This document shows positions 58,118 through 64,000 of a DNA stretch of 64,000 nt, one piece after another. Numbering within the stretch: the stretch's first letter is position 1; each line of letters starts with the position of its first letter. The stretch comes from Prolixibacteraceae bacterium JC049 (GTDB lineage: Bacteria > Bacteroidota > Bacteroidia > Bacteroidales > Prolixibacteraceae). The notes below the pieces were generated by a model, which ran no database searches, had not been told where the DNA came from, and was given only the letters and a program-made list of their open reading frames with translations. The stretch covers positions 248,381-312,380 of the forward strand of contig SACZ01000001.1 of NCBI GenBank assembly GCA_023369685.1. Reading direction: 5' to 3'. The translations under genes were made by a program, and so were the position numbers.

Positions 58118-59629
58118 ATGAGAATGAGAAGTTTGGTATTGGTACTTGGAATTGTATTGGCTACTATTGCCGTACAAGCACAAGCTACCGGAAAGAAATA
58201 CCAGGGAGCTAAACCAAAGTATGTGTTCTATTTCATTGGTGATGGAATGGGCTTGTCACAGGCCAGTGTTGCTGAAGCTTATTTAGGAGCTTTAGAGGGG
58301 AAAGGGGAAATAAAGAAATTGAACTATAGCCAACTGCCTCATCAGGGATTTTTTACTACTTATGCCTTGAACCGATTTATTACAGGATCTGCAGCTGCAG
58401 GTACCGCATTAGCTACCGGGCACAAAACCACCATCAATACCATCTCGATGGATGGAGCAAAGCAAAAACCGTTAACTACAGTTGCCGAAATGGCTCGCGA
58501 TAGAGGTTTTAAAGTGGGAATTGTCTCTTCTGTTTCTATCGACCATGCTACACCTGCAGCATTCTATGCTCATCAGCCTACCAGAAATATGTATTACGAA
58601 ATCAGTTTAGATTTGAGTAAAAGTGGTTTCGATTATTTTGGGGGTGGAGGCTTTAAGAAGCCCGACGGAGATGGAAAACTAGATGATAAAAACTCTATGG
58701 CCAACTTCGGCATGGATGATGAAAAGGAGTTGAAGGATAAAGAAAAGAATTCTAAACTCGTTGCCAAAGAAAGAGGGTATCGCTTTGTTTTCAGTAGAAC
58801 TGATTTCGATAATTTGAAGAAAGGCGATAAGAAGATAATTGCAATTGCTCCGGAATTGGCAGGAGGAAAGTCATTACCATATGCCATTGATCAGAAGCCG
58901 GGAGAAAATATCTCATTGGCAGAATTTACTCAAAAAGGGATTGGCCTATTGAATAATACTGAAGGCTTTTTTATGATGGTTGAAGGTGGTAAAATCGACT
59001 GGGCTTGTCATGCCAACGATGCTGCGACCGTTATTCAAGAAGTGGTTCAATTTGATAATGCTGTTGGAGTAGCCATGGACTTTTATCGCAAACACCCTGA
59101 AGAAACATTGATTATTGTAGCTGCCGACCATGAAACTGGTGGTATGGCTTTAGGTTTTTCTGGAAAGCATTACGAGTCGGAATTTGCATTGTTGCAACAT
59201 CAGAATGTTTCTTACGAAGCTTTTACCGAAAAAGTGAAAAAGTACAAGAAGAAACATAAAGGTGATTACAAAAAGAAAGATGGTTTAGCTTTAGTGAAAA
59301 AGCATTTTGGTTTAGGAGATAAATCGAAGGGATTAGAGTTAACTGCTTTTGAGCAAAAACAATTGGAAAAGGCTTTTGAGAAGAGCATAGCTTACGATAA
59401 GAAAATGAAGTCGAAAGATCAATTCTATCAGCTTTATGGTAGTTACGATCCACTAACAGTTACTGCTTGTCATATCTTATGTCAGAAAGCAGGAATTGGC
59501 TGGACATCTTATTCTCACACGGCAACTCCTATTCCTGTAAGGGCAATTGGCGTTGGTGGAGAGTTGTTTTCAGGTTATATGGACAATACCGATGTGGCAA
59601 AACGCTTGATTGGATTAGTTAAGAAGTAA
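58118..59629 (+). CDS. Alkaline phosphatase
   Basis: A 503 aa exported PhoA-type phosphomonoesterase; the signal peptide ends VQAQA (about 22). D42 in FIGDGMG and the later EGGKIDWACHANDA, VAADHETGG and YSHTATPIPV motifs supply the metal ligands. The nucleophile is S91 in ITGSAAAGTALATG. The residue before it is G90, where PhoA has aspartate (DSA), a variant also seen in some Bacteroidota enzymes. It would release phosphate from periplasmic monoesters. It follows a terminator, so it is likely a separate transcript from the GH20 gene. Confidence 0.9.
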   Translation: MRMRSLVLVLGIVLATIAVQAQATGKKYQGAKPKYVFYFIGDGMGLSQASVAEAYLGALEGKGEIKKLNYSQLPHQGFFTTYALNRFITGSAAAGTALATGHKTTINTISMDGAKQKPLTTVAEMARDRGFKVGIVSSVSIDHATPAAFYAHQPTRNMYYEISLDLSKSGFDYFGGGGFKKPDGDGKLDDKNSMANFGMDDEKELKDKEKNSKLVAKERGYRFVFSRTDFDNLKKGDKKIIAIAPELAGGKSLPYAIDQKPGENISLAEFTQKGIGLLNNTEGFFMMVEGGKIDWACHANDAATVIQEVVQFDNAVGVAMDFYRKHPEETLIIVAADHETGGMALGFSGKHYESEFALLQHQNVSYEAFTEKVKKYKKKHKGDYKKKDGLALVKKHFGLGDKSKGLELTAFEQKQLEKAFEKSIAYDKKMKSKDQFYQLYGSYDPLTVTACHILCQKAGIGWTSYSHTATPIPVRAIGVGGELFSGYMDNTDVAKRLIGLVKK

Positions 59630-59645
59630 ATTACAAACAAAATAG

Positions 59646-59690
59646 AAGGTGATATTATAGGGAAGTCTCTCTCTTAGTATCACCTTTTTT
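59646..59690 (+). terminator. Intrinsic terminator after alkaline phosphatase
   Basis: AAGGTGATA pairs perfectly with TATCACCTT (9 bp), with a 23-base loop, followed by TTTTTT. Confidence 0.78.
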
Positions 59691-59707
59691 GTAAATAATA
59701 ACGTCGT

Positions 59708-60841
59708 ATGTTATTGAAGAATAATTTGTCGATAAAAGAGATCGTAGCACTATGTGTGATTGTAGTGCTTTGCATTGTAATTGCATTAATCCCAAATAGA
59801 TTTCACGAATCGGATGATTTACAGTCGGAACAGGTAAAAGCAATTGTTTTAAAGGTAGATGATTCCCAGATTCTGGAAACAGGCATCATTAAAACAGGAA
59901 GCCAGCAGCTGCAGATTAAAATTCGCTCTGGAAAATTTAAGAATAAAATACTGAAAGCTTCTAATCAACTGGTAGGAAGAATGGAGTTTGACAAATATTT
60001 TACGGAAGGCGATAAGGCGTTGGTAGTTTTAAACTTAAATGAAAGTGGGAATGAAATAATTAGTGCAAACGTAATTGACCATTATCGTATTCACATGGAA
60101 ACTATTCTGTTACTCATTTTTGTGGCTTTACTGATTGGTTTTGCAGGCTGGACTGGTTTAAAAGCGATGCTTTCGTTTGTGTTTGCAGGTATAGTTATCT
60201 GGAAATTATTACTTCCGGGATTTTTATTAGGCTACTCTCCTATTCTGCTAGCCATTGGTGTAATTGCGCTGCTTACCTGTGTCATTATATTTTTAGTGGC
60301 CGGATTTAACCGAAAAGGAATGGTGGCATTTTTAGGCGCTATGAGTGGCGTTGGTATTACTTGTGTAATGGCACTGCTATTTGGCCAATTGTTCCATATT
60401 CACGGCGCAATAAAGCCTTTTGCTGAAACATTGCTTTATTCTGGTTACAATTACCTTAATTTGACAGAAATATTCTTAGCAGGTGTCTTCATATCCTCTT
60501 CTGGAGCTGTAATGGATATAGCCATGGATATTGCGGCATCTCAGGCCGAAGTAGTGCAACAAAACAAATCTATATCGAAAAAACAGCTACGGATTTCGGG
60601 GTTTGCTGTGGGGAAAACAGTTGTTGGGACAATGACAACAACATTATTGCTGGCTTACTCTGGGGGATTTTCAGCGTTATTAATGGTATTTATAGCTCAG
60701 GGAACACCTGTAACCAATATGCTAAACTTAAATTACGTATCAGGTGAAATATTGCAAATACTAGTTGGAAGCTTTGGCTTGGTATTAGTAGCGCCTTTTA
60801 CAGCAATAATAGGAAGTTGGATATATACTAAAGGAAATTAA
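59708..60841 (+). CDS. YibE/F-family membrane protein
   Basis: A 377 aa membrane protein with an N-terminal span (IVALCVIVVLCIVIALIPN), a soluble beta-rich region (about 35-125) and about six further spans. ILLLIFVALLIGFAGWTGLKAMLSFVFAGIVIWKLLLPG (in two parts), the MSGVGITCVMALLFGQLFHIHGA segment and EIFLAGVFISSSGAVMDIAMDIAA identify PF07907 (YibE/F). Members are widespread in Firmicutes and Bacteroidota, and their role is unknown. It stands alone behind a terminator. Confidence 0.85.
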   Translation: MLLKNNLSIKEIVALCVIVVLCIVIALIPNRFHESDDLQSEQVKAIVLKVDDSQILETGIIKTGSQQLQIKIRSGKFKNKILKASNQLVGRMEFDKYFTEGDKALVVLNLNESGNEIISANVIDHYRIHMETILLLIFVALLIGFAGWTGLKAMLSFVFAGIVIWKLLLPGFLLGYSPILLAIGVIALLTCVIIFLVAGFNRKGMVAFLGAMSGVGITCVMALLFGQLFHIHGAIKPFAETLLYSGYNYLNLTEIFLAGVFISSSGAVMDIAMDIAASQAEVVQQNKSISKKQLRISGFAVGKTVVGTMTTTLLLAYSGGFSALLMVFIAQGTPVTNMLNLNYVSGEILQILVGSFGLVLVAPFTAIIGSWIYTKGN

Positions 60842-61366
60842 AAAAAGAAAAGCATCGATTCCAGTTGTTAAGAAACTCCTATTAAAAACAGGATTTGAGT
60901 GCCAGATCGGTCAGACTTCCACTGGATTCAAAAGAATCTTCCGAAGAATGAGGCCTGCCTTCGCAATCTTTGAGCTTACTCGGAATGTTTGTAGCGTTGA
61001 GTTTACCAAATACGGGAACCGATGCCAAAATTGTATGCTCTTTATATAATAAGTAAGAGAACTTGCTTTGTTTTGGTTCAAAAATAGATGCATTTACTGA
61101 TTTGACCAAAAAAAAAGAGGAGTTTAAGAACAGATTTTTATTATTCGTTTGATTATCAAATTGATTACACGAGAAGACTCCCAAATATGCTGAAAAGCCT
61201 ATTTTTACTAGGGGTGCAGGCAATGAAAAAAAAGTTTAAAAAAATTTCAGCACCGAAGTTGTTCGTTTTGAGAGAGTAAGATTTAAAGCCGTAATTTTCC
61301 TTGAAAAAAACTTCCTGAAAAGTTTTGTCAAAGTAAAACTTCGTTCTATATTTGCATCGCATTCAC
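60842..61366. other. Gene-poor region between yibE/F and the tRNA cluster
   Basis: This 525-base stretch has no convincing gene. A minus-strand frame at 60882-61223 (113 codons) starts with TTG and I recognise no family in it. It does contain Ser-rich and Asn-rich stretches, so a remnant of a gene is possible but unsupported. The tRNA-Ser promoter lies at its right end. Confidence 0.5.
61324..61354 (+). promoter_or_regulatory. Consensus promoter of the tRNA cluster
   Basis: TTTG (61324-61327), a 19-base spacer and TATATTTG (61347-61354): a complete match to the Bacteroidota TTTG-N19-TAnnTTTG consensus. The expected transcription start is near 61361, just before tRNA-Ser at 61367. Confidence 0.85.
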
Positions 61367-61457
<91 letters not shown>

Positions 61458-61465
61458 CTATGTTT

Positions 61466-61540
61466 CGGGGTGTAGCGCAGTCCGGTTAGCGCACCTGCTT
61501 TGGGAGCAGGGGGTCCCAGGTTCGAATCCTGGTACCCCGA
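61466..61540 (+). tRNA. tRNA-Pro(TGG), copy 1
   Basis: A 75-base tRNA with acceptor CGGGGTG/TACCCCG, anticodon loop TTTGGGA with anticodon TGG, T-arm CCAGG-TTCGAAT-CCTGG and discriminator A. It is first of three identical copies; its unit is followed by a short terminator. Confidence 0.95.
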
Positions 61541-61547
61541 CTAAGAT

Positions 61548-61571
61548 GAGCTATTTTAATAGCTCTTTTTT
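61548..61571 (+). terminator. Terminator between tRNA-Pro copies 1 and 2
   Basis: GAGCTATT pairs with AATAGCTC around a 2-base centre, followed by TTTTTTA. Confidence 0.75.
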
Positions 61572-61596
61572 ATTGACAAAATTTTATTGAATATTT

Positions 61597-61671
61597 CGGG
61601 GTGTAGCGCAGTCCGGTTAGCGCACCTGCTTTGGGAGCAGGGGGTCCCAGGTTCGAATCCTGGTACCCCGA
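61597..61671 (+). tRNA. tRNA-Pro(TGG), copy 2
   Basis: Identical in sequence to copy 1 over all 75 bases, with anticodon TGG. The preceding terminator would reduce read-through from copy 1, so it may depend on its own upstream signals. Confidence 0.95.
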
Positions 61672-61678
61672 CTAAGAT

Positions 61679-61701
61679 GAGCTATTTGATAGCTCTTTTT
61701 T
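61679..61701 (+). terminator. Terminator between tRNA-Pro copies 2 and 3
   Basis: GAGCTAT pairs with ATAGCTC around TTG, followed by TTTTTTAT. The arm sequence is the same as in the first spacer. Confidence 0.75.
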
Positions 61702-61726
61702 ATCGATAAAATTTTACTGAATATTT

Positions 61727-61801
61727 CGGGGTGTAGCGCAGTCCGGTTAGCGCACCTGCTTTGGGAGCAGGGGGTCCCAGGTTCGAATCCTGGTACCCCG
61801 A
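61727..61801 (+). tRNA. tRNA-Pro(TGG), copy 3
   Basis: Identical in sequence to the other two copies, anticodon TGG. It is followed by a different, stronger terminator hairpin. Confidence 0.95.
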
Positions 61802-61808
61802 CAATGAA

Positions 61809-61840
61809 AAGGTCAACAAGTTATTTGTTGACCTTTTTTT
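61809..61840 (+). terminator. Strong terminator after the tRNA cluster
   Basis: AAGGTCAACAA pairs perfectly with TTGTTGACCTT (11 bp) around a 5-base loop, ending in TTTTTTT. Confidence 0.88.
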
Positions 61841-61868
61841 GTTATGGCTTAAATCAGCATCAAACGCT

Positions 61869-61876
61869 TATCTTTG
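61869..61876 (+). promoter_or_regulatory. -7 element abutting the helicase start
   Basis: TATCTTTG matches TAnnTTTG exactly and ends only 4 bases before the helicase ATG at 61881. The predicted start of transcription would fall at or within a few bases of the ATG, suggesting a leaderless or near-leaderless mRNA. Confidence 0.5.
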
Positions 61877-61880
61877 CAGC

Positions 61881-63197
61881 ATGCATAACAAAAGAACTGA
61901 ATATTTAAACAGACTGGGGATAGAGGCGCTCAATGAGATGCAGAAGAAGACTATCTCAGCCATTGAGGCCAATAAAAATGTAGTATTACTTTCTCCAACT
62001 GGTTCAGGGAAGACACTGGGATTTCTGCTTCCTTTGGTGGATAAATTACAGCGAAACAGTGAACAAACACAATTACTTATTCTGGCGCCAGCACGAGAGT
62101 TGGCGCTTCAGATTGAACAGGTAGTTAAAAGCCTGGGAACAGGGTTGAAGACATTGTGTTGTTATGGTGGTCATATGATTCAGACCGAAAGAAATAGCTT
62201 GAAGCACCCGCCAGAAATAATTGTAGGAACTCCAGGAAGAATTGCCGACCACTTAAGGCGTGGACATATATCGGCAGAGCACATTAAGTATTTGGTGCTT
62301 GATGAGTTTGATAAAGCGTTGGAGTTGGGATTTCATAACGAAATGCAGGATATTGCCATTCACCTCAGACGATTGAAACATAGAACACTCACATCGGCTA
62401 CCAGCATGAATGAGATACCAGCTTTTGTTGGGTTGAAAGAATACGAGACGCTTTGTTTTCTAAAGAAGAAGCAGATTCAGGAAAACCTGACACTTAAAGC
62501 TGTTCGGGCTGAGGGCAAAGATAAGTTGGATGCTTTTTATAAACTGGCTTGCATGTTGGGTAATGAACCAATGGTTGTGTTTGTAAATCACCGTGAAGCG
62601 GCAGATCGAATTAGTGGTCACCTTAATAAAATGGGGTTAGCTCATGATGTGTTTCATGGGGGCCTGAAGCAGGAAGATCGAGAGCGTGCATTAATAAAAT
62701 TCAGAAATGGAAGCCACCATTTGTTGTTAACGACCGATTTAGCAGCACGGGGACTGGATATTCCTGATATTAAATATGTGATTCACTATCATTTTCCCAA
62801 ACAGCGCGAAGCTTTTGTTCATAGAAACGGAAGAACCGCCCGAATGAAAGCTTCGGGTGTGGCTTATTTAGTTTTTGGTGGCGAAGAACCAACTCCTGAG
62901 TATATCAAAGATGATTTTGAGTTTGAATCGTTGACAGGTGATTTCCCTTTGCCAAAGCAACCCGACTGGCAAACAATTTATTTAGACAAAGGAAAAAAGG
63001 ATAAGGTTAACAAAATTGATATTGTTGGTTTATTTCTGAAAAAAGGAAAGCTGAAAAAAGATGAACTGGGACTGATTGATGTATTAGATCATTCGGCATT
63101 TGTAGCAGTACAAAGCAATAAAGTTAATCAGCTGATTAAGCAGTTGAGCAACGAACGTATAAAAGGAAAAAAGATTAGAATATTACTTTCGAAATAG
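61881..63197 (+). CDS. DEAD-box-like RNA helicase with DEFD motif II
   Basis: A 438 aa helicase with motifs I SPTGSGKT (residues 38-45), Ia APAREL, Ib TPGR, II VLDEFD (D141-D144), III SAT (172-174), IV VVFVNHREAA, V TTDLAARGLDIP and VI HRNGRTAR. The canonical DEAD is DEFD and the canonical HRIGRTGR is HRNGRTAR. The C-terminal region (about 345-438) is a lysine-rich RNA-binding tail resembling DbpA-type domains. The ATG at 61881 is used; the longer frame runs through the tRNA-Pro copy. It probably remodels rRNA. Confidence 0.88.
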   Translation: MHNKRTEYLNRLGIEALNEMQKKTISAIEANKNVVLLSPTGSGKTLGFLLPLVDKLQRNSEQTQLLILAPARELALQIEQVVKSLGTGLKTLCCYGGHMIQTERNSLKHPPEIIVGTPGRIADHLRRGHISAEHIKYLVLDEFDKALELGFHNEMQDIAIHLRRLKHRTLTSATSMNEIPAFVGLKEYETLCFLKKKQIQENLTLKAVRAEGKDKLDAFYKLACMLGNEPMVVFVNHREAADRISGHLNKMGLAHDVFHGGLKQEDRERALIKFRNGSHHLLLTTDLAARGLDIPDIKYVIHYHFPKQREAFVHRNGRTARMKASGVAYLVFGGEEPTPEYIKDDFEFESLTGDFPLPKQPDWQTIYLDKGKKDKVNKIDIVGLFLKKGKLKKDELGLIDVLDHSAFVAVQSNKVNQLIKQLSNERIKGKKIRILLSK

Positions 63198-63234
63198 TTA
63201 ATCGTAATTACCCAGAAAAAGAAGAGATTGAAAA

Positions 63235-63269
63235 AAGCCCATTAGCAAGAATATGCTAGTGGGCTTTTT
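63235..63269 (+). terminator. Intrinsic terminator after the helicase gene
   Basis: AAGCCCATTAGCA pairs with TGCTAGTGGGCTT (13 bp, one G-U pair) around a 6-base loop, followed by TTTTT. Confidence 0.85.
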
Positions 63270-63357
63270 GGGTTTTTGGTCGTTATGCTGAAGATTTGGT
63301 ATTTTATATAGAAGTTGGAATTATTTTAAATGAGTTAATCTTTAAATACCTATTTAT

Positions 63358-63903
63358 ATGTCTTCCATTGATAATGACAGTACAATGCTTCCAGAAGAAA
63401 CGATAATGAATAAAATCTACCTCATTCGGAATCAGAAAGTAATGTTAGATAGAGATCTCGCAGAACTGTATGGAGTTTTAACTGGTAATTTGAACAAAGC
63501 AGTTAAGCGAAATATTAAACGTTTTCCGGAAGATTTTATGTTTCAGTTGAATAAGGAGGAATTCGATAGCTTGATATTCCAATTTGGAATATCAAGTTGG
63601 GGTGGCGTGAGAAAATTGCCTTATGCTTTTACAGAACATGGTGTTCTGATGCTTTCAAGCGTATTAAATAGTGAAAGGGCAATAAGTGTCAATATTCAGA
63701 TAATGCGGATATTTACTAAGGTACGCCAAATGCTGACTGATCATTTAAGCCTGAAACTTGATATTGAAGAGATAAAGAAAAAGCTTACTAATCAGGATAA
63801 AAACATAGAGCTAGTCTTTAGCTATTTGGACGAATTGATGGCGAAAAAAGATAATATGAAGCCTATGCGAAAGATTGGTTATAAGAGAGGTGGAGAAGAA
63901 TAA
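63358..63903 (+). CDS. ORF6N-domain protein (phage-type DNA-binding)
   Basis: A 181 aa protein with the ORF6N domain (PF10543, about 15-100): TIMNKIYLIRNQKVMLDRDLAELYGV, RNIKRFPEDFMFQL, SSWGGVRKLPYAFTEHGVLMLSSVL. This domain is typical of phage antirepressor and related DNA-binding proteins. The C-terminal part (SLKLDIEEIKKKLTNQDKNIELVF) is coiled-coil-like. The gene is isolated; no other phage gene is seen in this window, so it may be a stand-alone chromosomal copy or part of an element beyond the right end. Confidence 0.9.
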   Translation: MSSIDNDSTMLPEETIMNKIYLIRNQKVMLDRDLAELYGVLTGNLNKAVKRNIKRFPEDFMFQLNKEEFDSLIFQFGISSWGGVRKLPYAFTEHGVLMLSSVLNSERAISVNIQIMRIFTKVRQMLTDHLSLKLDIEEIKKKLTNQDKNIELVFSYLDELMAKKDNMKPMRKIGYKRGGEE

Positions 63904-63940
63904 TATAGATGAAAACTAAAAATAGACTACTTAAATTCAT

Positions 63941-63976
63941 GAAAAAAACTTGATATCGCAATTTGCGACATCAAGT
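63941..63976 (-). terminator. Hairpin with T run on the minus strand at window end
   Basis: ACTTGAT-A-TCGCAA and TTGCGA-C-ATCAAGT form a long stem (13 bp plus one A-C mismatch). Read on the minus strand, a run of seven Ts follows, so this is likely a terminator for a minus-strand gene beyond the right edge, convergent with the ORF6N gene. Confidence 0.65.
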
Positions 63977-64000
63977 GATTCAAAGCCTTTTATATTTCCC

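Larger units (their letters stand above)
61466..61801 (+). repeat. Tandem array of three tRNA-Pro units (about 130 bp period)
   Basis: The tRNA-Pro copies start at 61466, 61597 and 61727, spacings of 131 and 130 bases. The tRNA bodies are identical, and the first two spacers are also near-identical (ACTAAGATGAGCTATTT..., then TAGCTCTTTTTTAT), differing mainly in the hairpin loop (TTTAA versus TGA). This is a recent tandem duplication of a tRNA plus terminator unit. Confidence 0.9.

Noticed and set aside
60882-61223. Minus-strand 113-codon frame before the tRNA cluster
   Set aside because: It starts with TTG, has no ribosome binding signal or recognisable family, and is rich in low-complexity Ser/Asn. 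Treated as chance or a decayed remnant.
61466-61801. The tRNA-Pro array as a CRISPR-like repeat or attachment-site array
   Set aside because: The repeat unit is a complete tRNA with terminator and no short spacers; no integrase or cas gene is present.
61761-61880. N-terminal extension of the helicase frame
   Set aside because: The frame continues back into tRNA-Pro copy 3 and a terminator; the ATG at 61881 is the proper start.

Overview
The window looks like a chromosomal segment of a Bacteroidota bacterium, probably a marine or anaerobic member of the Marinilabiliales/Marinifilaceae type (the order is an inference). The evidence is a SusC/SusD pair, a hybrid two-component regulator, a type IX secretion (T9SS) C-terminal domain, Bacteroidota-restricted families such as DUF4924, AT-rich DNA, and promoters of the TTTG-N19-TAnnTTTG type.

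Region 1 (1-10756) is mostly housekeeping: the end of smpB, a PolB-like 3'-5' exonuclease, udk, a Dabb protein, a class I mannose-6-phosphate isomerase, engB, prs, and the block ribosomal L25 - pth - S4 RNA-binding protein - DUF4924. It continues with a DCC-family protein, a LysM-like/Amidase_3 cell-wall hydrolase and a 5'-nucleotidase split into two overlapping genes.

Region 2 (10918-40201) is one large polysaccharide utilisation locus, all on the plus strand. In order it holds a hybrid two-component sensor/AraC regulator, a 34-codon membrane ORF, SusC, SusD, a T9SS-secreted PI-PLC-like protein, GH29 alpha-fucosidase, GH20 hexosaminidase, a beta-helix/PDZ protein, a GH2 enzyme with a uronate-recognising N-x-K motif, an S1 sulfatase, a GH95 fucosidase, a tandem DUF1080 protein and a LacZ-type GH2. 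Terminators split it into at least three transcripts. Together the enzymes fit a fucosylated, sulfated, HexNAc/galactose/uronate-containing glycan, such as an animal glycoprotein or a marine sulfated polymer.

Region 3 (40416-47544) is a three-fold repeat of a short-chain dehydrogenase plus a paralogous 299-300 aa AraC regulator. A START-like secreted protein and a four-helix membrane protein are interspersed. It does not resemble a system I can name.

Region 4 (47573-59629) holds an RluA-type pseudouridine synthase with a long N-terminal extension, a GIN-domain (DUF2807) lipoprotein, an acyltransferase next to a membrane-anchored AraC regulator, and HrpB. A second small glycan locus follows: a beta-propeller glycosidase-like lipoprotein, a second GH20 and an alkaline phosphatase.

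Region 5 (59708-64000) holds a YibE/F membrane protein, a gene-poor stretch, tRNA-Ser(GCT), three near-identical tandem tRNA-Pro(TGG) units each with its own terminator, a DEAD-box-like helicase with DEFD in motif II, and an ORF6N protein. No CRISPR array, rRNA or insertion sequence was seen.
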